The translations under genes and the position numbers were made by a program. 7,081 bases of DNA from Bacillota bacterium (GTDB lineage: Bacteria; Bacillota; Sulfobacillia; JAJZYS01; JAJYTV01): contig JAJZIE010000124.1 in NCBI GenBank assembly GCA_021810725.1, positions 1-7,081 of the forward strand. The letters run 5' to 3'. Below the pieces are notes generated by a model. It was not told where the DNA came from. It did not search any database and saw only the letters and a program-made list of their open reading frames with translations. The first letter of the stretch is position 1. Every line of letters starts with the position of its first letter. Positions 1 to 5,145 of the stretch are shown here, one piece after another.

Positions 1-278
1 CCGCCCTCGCGTCGGCCCTGAGCCGCCGCCCGGTGCGGGCCGACGTGGCGATGACCGGCGAGATCACCTTGCGCGGCAAGGTACTGCCGATCGGCGGTCT
101 CAAGGAGAAGGCCTTGGCCGCGCACCGGCTCGGTGTGCGCACCCTGATCGTGCCGAAGGCGAACCAGCCGGACCTCGAGGAACTGCCGCCGAAGGTGCGG
201 CACGCGATCCACTTCGTGCTGGTCGAGGGCATGGACGAGGTGCTCGCCACCGCCCTCAGGCCGAAGTCCCAGCACTGA
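1..278 (+). CDS. lon: ATP-dependent Lon protease, C-terminal end (partial)
   Basis: This is the 3' end of a lon gene whose start lies before the window; the reading frame begins at base 3. Lon is a cytosolic ATP-dependent serine protease that unfolds and degrades damaged and regulatory proteins. About 91 residues are visible. They match the end of the Lon proteolytic domain closely, with the conserved run DVAMTGEITLRG followed by VLPIGGLKEK. By alignment with E. coli Lon, the second lysine of LKEK (bases 108-110) is the catalytic dyad lysine (K722). The catalytic serine would lie just upstream of base 1 and is not seen. The protein ends shortly after the conserved EEVL-like segment, as expected for the family, so the end is intact. 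The stop codon overlaps the ysxC start by one base (TGATG), which indicates co-transcription and translational coupling. Lon versus a Lon-like paralogue cannot be settled without the ATPase half, but the extended match favours true Lon. Confidence 0.95.
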   Translation, partial: ALASALSRRPVRADVAMTGEITLRGKVLPIGGLKEKALAAHRLGVRTLIVPKANQPDLEELPPKVRHAIHFVLVEGMDEVLATALRPKSQH

Positions 279-856
279 TGCGCCTGCGCTTTCTGCAATC
301 CGCCATGGCGTTCGAGAGCTGGCCCGTGACAGGCATGCCCGAGGTGGCCCTGTTCGGGCGCTCGAACGCGGGCAAATCGAGCCTGATCAACGCCCTCGCC
401 GGCCAGAAGGTGGCGCGCACGTCGCGCGATCCCGGACGCACGCGCACCTTGAACTTCTACGCGGGCGACGGCATCGTGCTCGTCGACCTGCCGGGCTACG
501 GCTACGCCCGGATGTCGAAGGAGCAGCAGCGCCGCCAGACGGCCCTGCTCGAGCGCTACGCTCAGCGGCGCGAGGCCCTGTGCGCGGCGGTGCAGCTCGT
601 GGACATCCGCCACCGCCCGAGCGAGCTCGACATCGCGTGGCACGAGCTTCTGCGGGCGCGCGGCGAGCCGCTCCTGCTGCTGCTCGGCAAGGCGGACCAG
701 ATCGGACGCGGCAGCTGGCGCAGCCGCGAGAAGGAGATCGTCGAGACGCTCGGCAGCGACGCGCCCGTGGTGTTCTGGTCGGCCAGGAGCCTCGAGGGCC
801 GACAGGCGATCGAGGCCTTCCTCGCGGATGTCCGCGGCAAGGCATCGCTGGGCTAA
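278..856 (+). CDS. ysxC: Ribosome biogenesis GTPase YsxC/EngB
   Basis: A 192-residue TRAFAC-class GTPase, the usual length for YsxC/EngB (YihA), which is required for late assembly of the large ribosomal subunit. The G motifs are in order: G1 GRSNAGKS at residues 27-34, G2 around PGRTRT (52-57), G3 DLPG at 70-73 followed by the family-typical YGYA, G4 as GKAD at 137-140, and G5 around SA at 168-169. G4 normally reads T/N-K-x-D; here the first position is Gly (G137). The basic N-terminus leading into MPEVALFGRSN resembles family starts, and the ATG overlaps the lon stop by one base, so the start depends on coupling rather than on a strong Shine-Dalgarno. The lon-ysxC pairing is also known from Bacillus. 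Identification is firm; whether the G4 change alters nucleotide affinity is unknown. Confidence 0.95.
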   Translation: MRLRFLQSAMAFESWPVTGMPEVALFGRSNAGKSSLINALAGQKVARTSRDPGRTRTLNFYAGDGIVLVDLPGYGYARMSKEQQRRQTALLERYAQRREALCAAVQLVDIRHRPSELDIAWHELLRARGEPLLLLLGKADQIGRGSWRSREKEIVETLGSDAPVVFWSARSLEGRQAIEAFLADVRGKASLG

Positions 857-899
857 TTTACATAAAGGGAGTTGTCTCCCGCCCGGCGAAGTCGCAGGA

Positions 900-920
900 C
901 ATCTCAAAAGACTTGAGGTG
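900..920 (+). promoter_or_regulatory. Small hairpin overlapping the GNAT Shine-Dalgarno
   Basis: Bases 900-907 can pair with 913-920 (8 base pairs, one G-U wobble) around a 5-base loop. The 3' arm contains the whole predicted Shine-Dalgarno GAGGTG of the acetyltransferase gene, so the folded form would hide it. The sequence shows only that pairing is possible. A regulatory role is inference, and a stem this short could be chance. Confidence 0.25.
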
Positions 921-930
921 CCTTGCCCTG

Positions 931-1515
931 ATGGAGCTCAGCGATCGGGATCTCTTTTTGCTGCCCAGGCGTCCGCACGACCCGATGATCCTCGACTGGA
1001 GAGGTGACGCGGACGCCGAGAGCTACGGCAGGTCGCTCGCCGACGGCGCGTGGAACGAGATGTGGGACCGGCGGCGCCGGCAGGCCTTCTGGATCATGCT
1101 GGCGGACCGCGTCATCGGCGAGGTCGAGATCTTCGACATGCGCCGGGGCGAGCGCACCGCGGAGTTGCGCATCGGCATCGCGCAGCGGGGTGACCTCGGC
1201 CAGGGCTATGGCCGGCGGGCCTTGCGCCTCGTGCTCCGCTACGCCCGCGAGCATCTGCGCCTCAAGGAGGCGTACCTGCGCGTGGAGGAGCGCAACCAGC
1301 GCGCCGTCGCCTGCTACCGCGCCGTCGGGTTCAGGGCGGTCGGACGCCTCGCGGGCCGACGCTTCCCCCAGCCGGTGCTCCTCATGACCTGCGACCTAGG
1401 GGACGAACGGCTTCTCGAGCGCCTCGCGCGCGGGAGCGAGGTCGAGGGCGCCAGGCGGCCACTCGCCGGGGGCGATCTCCTCGTGCAGCAGCCGGAGGTC
1501 CTGGTCGTCGAGTAG
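931..1515 (+). CDS. GNAT family N-acetyltransferase (RimJ/RimL-like)
   Basis: A 194-residue protein with one GNAT fold, which transfers an acetyl group from acetyl-CoA to an amine; the substrate is unknown. The acetyl-CoA pyrophosphate-binding motif is visible as QRGDLGQGYG (residues 85-94, the R/Q-x-x-G-x-G/A type) at the start of helix alpha-3. It is followed by the typical VEERNQRAVACYRAVGF segment (118-134). The fold is complete by about residue 155. The frame is open well upstream, but ATG 931 is preferred: GAGGTG at 915-920 lies 10 bases upstream, and the protein then begins where GNAT domains begin. Residues 156-194 lie opposite the 3' end of the convergent lipoprotein gene, so this tail is probably an extension into antisense sequence and may not be functional. 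It stands alone, 74 bases after ysxC, and could be read from that operon or from an unrecognised promoter. Confidence 0.85.
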   Translation: MELSDRDLFLLPRRPHDPMILDWRGDADAESYGRSLADGAWNEMWDRRRRQAFWIMLADRVIGEVEIFDMRRGERTAELRIGIAQRGDLGQGYGRRALRLVLRYAREHLRLKEAYLRVEERNQRAVACYRAVGFRAVGRLAGRRFPQPVLLMTCDLGDERLLERLARGSEVEGARRPLAGGDLLVQQPEVLVVE

Positions 1516-2319
1516 CACGCTGTCCCGGAAAATGCCCTCCACTTTGGCGGCGGCCATGGCACGCAGGATGGCCGTCGCCGGCAGGGTTGGCGCGAGCGCC
1601 CGCAACTGGGGCAGCTCGCGCTTCGCGCTTTCGGCCGCGATCTGCCAGAGGCCCGCGTCGAGGCGGCGCAGGAGGGCCACGACCAGCAGCGGGTCCACCT
1701 TGAGCACCGAGCTGCGCGCGAACACGAGGCAGGTGGGGTACGGGCCAAGCTCGTCCGCGAGCGGCTGCGCCAGTTGCGCCTGACCCTTGGCCACGAGTGC
1801 GCTCGCGAGCGGCTCTGGAGCCAACAGAAAGCTGGTCGGATCTTCGCGGAAGGTCTCGACGCCTCCGGCCACCGCCTCGACCTTCGGCAGCTTCTCGAGC
1901 ACGTTCCTGTAGCGGGCGATGACGATCGCGAGCGTGGCGAGGTCGGCGCCGGGCGCGACGTAGAGCGGTCCCTGGGTGAGATCCGTCCAGGAGAACACGC
2001 TCTCGCCGTGCCAGAGCAGGACCTGCGGCGAGGTGCGGCAGAGGCCGCCGACCACCGTGAATCCCTCCCTGGCGAGACGCGGCAGTTCGGGCGCCGGCGC
2101 GACGACGAAGGGTGCGGCGAGACCCTCGGGCCCGCCGCCCGCCAGAAGCGTCGCGGGCTCGCCGGTGCCGAGCAGCAAAGGCGCCAGGGCAAGCGGCGCC
2201 GCGAGGTTCCCGACGGGTACCGCCGGCGCCTTCGCCGCCGGCGGCGACCCGCCGCAGCCTGAGAGCAGCAGGGAGATGGCGACGAGGCCGCCGAGCGCGA
2301 TGGCGGCTGGCCGCCTCAT
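1396..2319 (-). CDS. Lipoprotein resembling an ABC-transporter substrate-binding protein (NMT1/SsuA/TauA-like)
   Basis: A 307-residue predicted exported lipoprotein. The N-terminus has a positive start (MRR), a hydrophobic stretch (residues 5-19) and the lipobox LSGC with the modified cysteine at C22, then a small/Pro/Ala-rich linker. The mature part resembles type-2 periplasmic binding proteins of the NMT1/ThiY/SsuA group. It shows a WTDLTQGPLYV segment (111-121), like the W-x-D-L-x-G-K of that family, and a YPTCLVFARSSVL segment (194-206), like the point where these proteins describe the domain crossover. Such proteins deliver small ligands to an ABC importer, but no permease or ATPase gene is nearby. 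The ATG sits in an ATGA overlap with the flippase stop, has no clear Shine-Dalgarno of its own, and is probably translationally coupled. The last 39 codons plus stop overlap the GNAT gene on the other strand. The ligand is unknown, and the family call rests on pattern recognition only. Confidence 0.78.
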   Translation of the reverse strand: MRRPAAIALGGLVAISLLLSGCGGSPPAAKAPAVPVGNLAAPLALAPLLLGTGEPATLLAGGGPEGLAAPFVVAPAPELPRLAREGFTVVGGLCRTSPQVLLWHGESVFSWTDLTQGPLYVAPGADLATLAIVIARYRNVLEKLPKVEAVAGGVETFREDPTSFLLAPEPLASALVAKGQAQLAQPLADELGPYPTCLVFARSSVLKVDPLLVVALLRRLDAGLWQIAAESAKRELPQLRALAPTLPATAILRAMAAAKVEGIFRDSVLLDDQDLRLLHEEIAPGEWPPGALDLAPAREALEKPFVP

Positions 2320-3830
2320 AGCGTGTTGAAGCTCTGGCGCCCGCCGCCCAGGAGGAGGAGCAGCAGGGAGTAGAGCAGACCGCCGCAGACGATCGCGGCC
2401 AGGGTCGAGATCCAGAGGGTGGCTCCAAGACGCATGGCGAGGTCCTCCAGCAGGCGCAGGCTGAGGAACAGGACGATGCCCGAGAGCAGAGGCGGCAGGA
2501 GCAGGCGGCGCAGGTTGGCCGCGAAGCCGGTGACGCGGCAGAGCGCGCGGTAGTTGAGCCAGAACGAGATGAACAGATCCACGGAGATGGCCAGGATCAC
2601 CGCCCGGATGCCGAAGCCGGGCAGCACCGTGAGCGTGTAGACCATGACGAGGCGGATCGCCGAGCCGACGAGGCCGTTCGTCATCGCGAGGGCAGCGCGG
2701 CCGAGTCCGCGCAGGACCGCGGAGACGCTCGCCTCGAGGTAGACGAAGGGGGCCGCGAAGGCCAGCGGAATCAGGAGGTCCCCGACCTGCCGCTGGCCGT
2801 AGAACAGGATGCCGAGCACGTGACCGAGGACGATGAAGACGGCGCTCGTGGGCAGGGCCACGATCAAGGCCACGTAAAGCGACTGCGCGATGCGCCTGCG
2901 CACCAGGAGCACGTCGCCGCGCGCCCAGGCGTCGGACACCGCGGGAACGAGCGCCTGGCTGAGCGCGGCGGTGACCACGGTGGGGAAGAAGAGGAGCGGC
3001 ATGGCCATGCCGCCGAGGTTGCCGAAGAAGGCGGTGGCCGCGTCGCGCGTCATGCCGGACGCCTCGAGGCGCCGCGGGATGATCGCCGCGTCCAGGAACT
3101 CGGTCACGCTGCCGATGATGCGCGTGACGCTGATCGGCAGCGCCTGACCGAGCAGCTCGCGGAGCGTGGAGTCGTGGACCCCGACCGGGAGTGGCGCCGG
3201 CGCCGGGCCCTTGCGCAGCAGGTAGGAGATCCAGAGCACGAGAAGGCCGCAAAGCTCGCCGGCCACCATTCCGGCGGCTGCGGCCGCGGCCATCGCCGCG
3301 ATGCCCTGGTGCTGGAAGCGGTCGATCAGCCAGAGCGCGCTGCCGATGCGCACGATCTGCTCGATGACCTGGCCGAGCGCCGACGGCGTCATGCGCTGCA
3401 GTCCCTGGAAGTAGCCGCGCAGCACGGAGGAGATCGCGACGATCGTGAGCAGCGGGATGAGGGCGGTGAGCGGAGCGATCGCCCTCGGGTCCGCGAGGAC
3501 CTTCGTCTCGATGAAGCGCAGGCTGAGCAGCAGGATCAGCGTGGCGACGAGGCTCAGGATCAGCACGAAGCGGAGCGACGTGCGCAGCACTTCGCGCACG
3601 CGGCCGGGGTTGAGCGCCGCCCGTTCCGCCACGATCTTCGACACCGCCACCGGCAGCCCGGCCGTGGCGGCGGTGATGGCGACGTGCAGCACCGGGAAGG
3701 CGTAGCCGAGGAGGCCCATGCCTTGGCTGCCCAGCCGCTGCGCGAGCAGGATGCGGTAGAAGAAGCCGAGCACGCGGTTGATGAGACCCGCGCCGAACAG
3801 CGTGAGGGTGCCTTGCGCGAGAGCGCCCAT
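2316..3830 (-). CDS. spoVB: SpoVB/MurJ-like lipid flippase (MOP superfamily, polysaccharide biosynthesis type)
   Basis: A 504-residue, very hydrophobic polytopic membrane protein of the MOP/MATE-like superfamily (polysaccharide-biosynthesis group), with the length expected for about 13-14 transmembrane helices. It matches B. subtilis SpoVB well in hallmark segments: GLPVAVSKIVAE (about residues 58-69), AISSVLRGYFQG (132-143) and EQIVRI (157-162). SpoVB is a mother-cell membrane protein needed for spore cortex synthesis and is thought to move peptidoglycan precursors; related paralogues (YtgP/MurJ, YkvU) act in vegetative cells or have other substrates. So 'SpoVB-like' is safe and sporulation use is inferred. 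ATG 3830 is chosen because a G-rich Shine-Dalgarno (3842-3847 on the complement) precedes it and the protein then starts as in the family; a GTG at 3851 would add seven residues. It is first in an operon with the lipoprotein gene, joined by a 4-base overlap, and is divergent from the deaminase. Confidence 0.85.
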   Translation of the reverse strand: MGALAQGTLTLFGAGLINRVLGFFYRILLAQRLGSQGMGLLGYAFPVLHVAITAATAGLPVAVSKIVAERAALNPGRVREVLRTSLRFVLILSLVATLILLLSLRFIETKVLADPRAIAPLTALIPLLTIVAISSVLRGYFQGLQRMTPSALGQVIEQIVRIGSALWLIDRFQHQGIAAMAAAAAAGMVAGELCGLLVLWISYLLRKGPAPAPLPVGVHDSTLRELLGQALPISVTRIIGSVTEFLDAAIIPRRLEASGMTRDAATAFFGNLGGMAMPLLFFPTVVTAALSQALVPAVSDAWARGDVLLVRRRIAQSLYVALIVALPTSAVFIVLGHVLGILFYGQRQVGDLLIPLAFAAPFVYLEASVSAVLRGLGRAALAMTNGLVGSAIRLVMVYTLTVLPGFGIRAVILAISVDLFISFWLNYRALCRVTGFAANLRRLLLPPLLSGIVLFLSLRLLEDLAMRLGATLWISTLAAIVCGGLLYSLLLLLLGGGRQSFNTL

Positions 3831-3852
3831 CGATGATCGAGCCCCCCGCACA

Positions 3853-3881
3853 GGCCTATGGCCGGGGCGGGACGAACATGC
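3853..3881 (-). promoter_or_regulatory. Possible sigma-E-like promoter for the flippase operon
   Basis: On the minus strand, GCATGTT (3881-3875) matches 6 of 7 positions of the B. subtilis sigma-E -35 consensus (K-M-ATATT). After exactly 14 bases comes CATAGGCC (3860-3853), which matches the CATA half of the -10 consensus CATACANT but not the second half. Sigma-E control would fit a SpoVB homologue. Against it, the -10 is only half matched, and the predicted start of transcription (about 3846) falls inside the presumed Shine-Dalgarno. This is a weak candidate only. Confidence 0.25.
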
Positions 3882-3973
3882 CGCCTGTCTGCCTCGGGCG
3901 GGCCCGCGGAGGGTGGCGACGCGCGGTCGCGAACTCAGCAGACGGTCCGAATCATCCCAGAGGCGATGGCAGA

Positions 3974-4609
3974 ATGGAACTTGCGCAACCGTGGATCGCC
4001 TGTCTCGAGGAGGCGTGGGCGGCCTACAAGGCGGGCTCGCTGCCGATCGGCGCGGCCTACGTCGCGCCCGACGGTGCGGTGCTCCTGCGTGGGCGCAACA
4101 GGATGGAGGAGCCGCCGGGCGGAGAAGGCCTCAGCGGCAGCCGCGTCGCGCACGCGGAGATGGACGTGCTGCGGCAGGCGCCGACGGCGTCGTTCGCGGA
4201 GATGAAGCTGGGCGCGCTCTACACGTCCCTCGAGCCATGTCCGATGTGCTTCGGCGCCGCCCTGATGTGCGGCGTGCGCGAGATCCGCTACGCCGCCCGC
4301 GACGGTTGGGCCGGATCGGCCAACCTTGTCGCCGCCAGCCCCTACGTGACCTCGAAGCGCATGCGGGTGACGGGACCGGAGCCGATGGTCGAGGCGGTGT
4401 CGCTCGTGCTGCTCACGGAGAGCTCCCTGCGCAGGGCGTCGCCACGCGGCCTGGAGGTCGTCCAGGCCTTCGCCCAGACCGATCCGGACGCCGTGGAACT
4501 CGGTCGGGCGTGGCTGCGAGAGGATCGCCTGCAGGCGGAGGCCCGTCGGGGAACGGCTATCCAGGACATCTGCCGCGACGTCTGGCGTGAACTTGGCTAC
4601 CGGGACTGA
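3974..4609 (+). CDS. Zinc-dependent nucleoside/nucleobase deaminase (CMP/dCMP and TadA superfamily)
   Basis: A 211-residue cytidine-deaminase-fold enzyme that hydrolytically deaminates a base, nucleoside or tRNA base. The zinc site is complete: HAE at residues 60-62 (His ligand and catalytic Glu) and PCPMC at 88-92 (two Cys ligands), inside the typical SLEPCPMCFGAAL context. The arrangement is closest to TadA and guanine-deaminase-like members. However, the residues just before the zinc motif (SRVAHAE) differ from the DPTAHAE common in TadA, and about 50-60 residues follow the core, making it longer than typical TadA (about 150-170). The substrate is therefore left open. The start is ATG 3974, with AGAGGCG 8 bases upstream. 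An in-frame ATG at 3833 would add 47 low-complexity residues and nearly touch the divergent flippase start, so it is not used. It is probably a single-gene transcript, since a new promoter follows it. Confidence 0.87.
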   Translation: MELAQPWIACLEEAWAAYKAGSLPIGAAYVAPDGAVLLRGRNRMEEPPGGEGLSGSRVAHAEMDVLRQAPTASFAEMKLGALYTSLEPCPMCFGAALMCGVREIRYAARDGWAGSANLVAASPYVTSKRMRVTGPEPMVEAVSLVLLTESSLRRASPRGLEVVQAFAQTDPDAVELGRAWLREDRLQAEARRGTAIQDICRDVWRELGYRD

Positions 4610-4613
4610 CTGC

Positions 4614-4643
4614 TTGCAACAGGAACAAACGTTCTGTTATGCT
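4614..4643 (+). promoter_or_regulatory. Promoter of the VOC gene (extended -10)
   Basis: TTGCAA (4614-4619, 4 of 6 matches to TTGACA) is separated by 18 bases from TATGCT (4638-4643, 4 of 6 to TATAAT). The -10 is preceded by TGT, giving an extended -10 (TG-n). Transcription would start near 4650, leaving a leader of about 26 bases before GTG 4676. This AT-richer patch stands out in an otherwise very GC-rich window. The assignment is by consensus only. Confidence 0.55.
4623..4634 (+). promoter_or_regulatory. Putative LexA (SOS) box
   Basis: GAAC-AAAC-GTTC is a perfect match to the Gram-positive LexA/DinR core GAAC-N4-GTTC. The inner bases also fit the B. subtilis form CGAACRNRYGTTYG; only the two outermost bases differ (G and T instead of C and G). 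It lies exactly in the spacer between the predicted -35 and -10 of the VOC gene, where bound LexA would block RNA polymerase. I saw no second such site while reading the window. Binding and SOS regulation are inferred, and the lexA gene is not in the window. Confidence 0.6.
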
Positions 4644-4675
4644 CGGTATCGAGATCCGGCAGAGGGGGAGTAGCC

Positions 4676-5062
4676 GTGCGGGTGCGGGGCGTGGATTTCG
4701 TCGGCATCGCGGTGTCAGACATGGCGGCGGCGAGGGCGTTCTACGGGGAGACGCTCGGCCTCCAGCCCGTCGGGGAGTTCGGCGAGAACTGGGCGGAATA
4801 CGACGCGGGCAACGTGACGCTGTCGCTGATCGTCGCGGAGGAGCAGGCCATCCGCAAGCGGCTGGAGGCTGGTCCCTACGCCGCGATCGGCGTCGCCATC
4901 GCCGTGCCCGACGTGGCGGCGGCCGTCGCGGAACTGCGAGAGAAGGGCGTCCAGGTCACGGAGGATACGACCGAGTTCCCGCCCTGCTTCATGGCCACCG
5001 TCCAGGACCCGTCGGGCAACTGGCTCTGGCTGCACCAGCGCAAGGACGGCACGGCCGGCTGA
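4676..5062 (+). CDS. VOC superfamily protein (glyoxalase/bleomycin resistance/dioxygenase fold)
   Basis: A 128-residue protein made of the two beta-alpha-beta-beta-beta modules of the vicinal oxygen chelate fold. The first module runs from VDFVGIAVSDMAAARAFYGE (residues 6-25) with TLGL next to it; the second begins around GVAIAVPDVAAAVAELREKG (72-91) and ends at DPSGNWLWLHQ (111-121). VOC members include glyoxalase I, extradiol dioxygenases, fosfomycin-resistance enzymes and metal-free bleomycin-binding proteins. The usual first metal-ligand His in strand 1 is absent (F8-V9-G10 at that place), and the usual Glu after DPxGN is replaced by W/L, with H120 two positions further on. Classical glyoxalase chemistry is therefore unlikely, and the function is unknown. 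GTG 4676 is chosen because a strong purine-rich Shine-Dalgarno (AGAGGGGGAG, 4661-4670) ends 5 bases upstream. The gene has its own promoter with an overlapping LexA-like box. Confidence 0.85.
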   Translation: MRVRGVDFVGIAVSDMAAARAFYGETLGLQPVGEFGENWAEYDAGNVTLSLIVAEEQAIRKRLEAGPYAAIGVAIAVPDVAAAVAELREKGVQVTEDTTEFPPCFMATVQDPSGNWLWLHQRKDGTAG

Positions 5063-5074
5063 GCCGCGGCGCCC

Positions 5075-5110
5075 GCGGCCGCCCGCCCGGTGTTCGGGGT
5101 GGGCGGCCGC
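5075..5110 (+). terminator. Strong GC hairpin after the VOC gene
   Basis: GCGGCCGCCC (5075-5084) pairs perfectly with GGGCGGCCGC (5101-5110). The stem can extend inward by one G-U and three C-G pairs to about 14 base pairs with an 8-base loop. It begins 13 bases after the VOC stop, and its last base directly abuts the TTGACA of the valS promoter. Only two T residues follow, so it is not a canonical intrinsic terminator. It may still pause or end transcription, protect the 3' end of the VOC mRNA, or shield valS from read-through. Confidence 0.5.
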
Positions 5111-5139
5111 TTGACACCGGTGCCCAGGTTCCCGATACT
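5111..5139 (+). promoter_or_regulatory. Promoter of the T-box leader and valS
   Basis: A perfect -35 TTGACA (5111-5116) is followed after an ideal 17-base spacer by GATACT (5134-5139, 4 of 6 matches to TATAAT). Transcription would start near 5146, just before the first T-box leader helix. It is a typical housekeeping sigma-A promoter and the best consensus match in the window. Confidence 0.8.
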
Positions 5140-5145
5140 ATCTAG

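Noticed and set aside
867..880. GGGAG-TTGT-CTCCC hairpin just after ysxC as a terminator
   Set aside because: Only five base pairs and no T-tract follow, so it is too weak to call as a terminator.
2320..3252. Upstream extension of the lipoprotein frame to base 3252 (618-residue reading frame)
   Set aside because: The extension lies antiparallel in register or frame-shifted within the flippase gene and translates to Arg/Pro/Ala-rich sequence. A lipoprotein signal with lipobox begins exactly at 2319.
2820..3836. Long plus-strand reading frame of 338 codons opposite the flippase
   Set aside because: Its product is dominated by Arg, Glu, His and Asp with no fold-like pattern. It is the antisense shadow of a membrane-protein gene in GC-rich DNA.
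3831..3851. GTG start at 3851 for the flippase
   Set aside because: It adds only seven residues and lacks a clear Shine-Dalgarno, while ATG 3830 has a G-rich site at suitable distance and a family-like beginning.
3833..3973. Longer start for the deaminase at ATG 3833
   Set aside because: The added 47 residues are low-complexity and not family-like. The start would leave no room for the divergent flippase promoter, and ATG 3974 has a proper ribosome-binding site.
4639..5145. Reading frame of 168 codons overlapping the VOC gene
   Set aside because: Gly/Arg-rich composition, starting inside the predicted -10 region. It is a shadow of the VOC frame.
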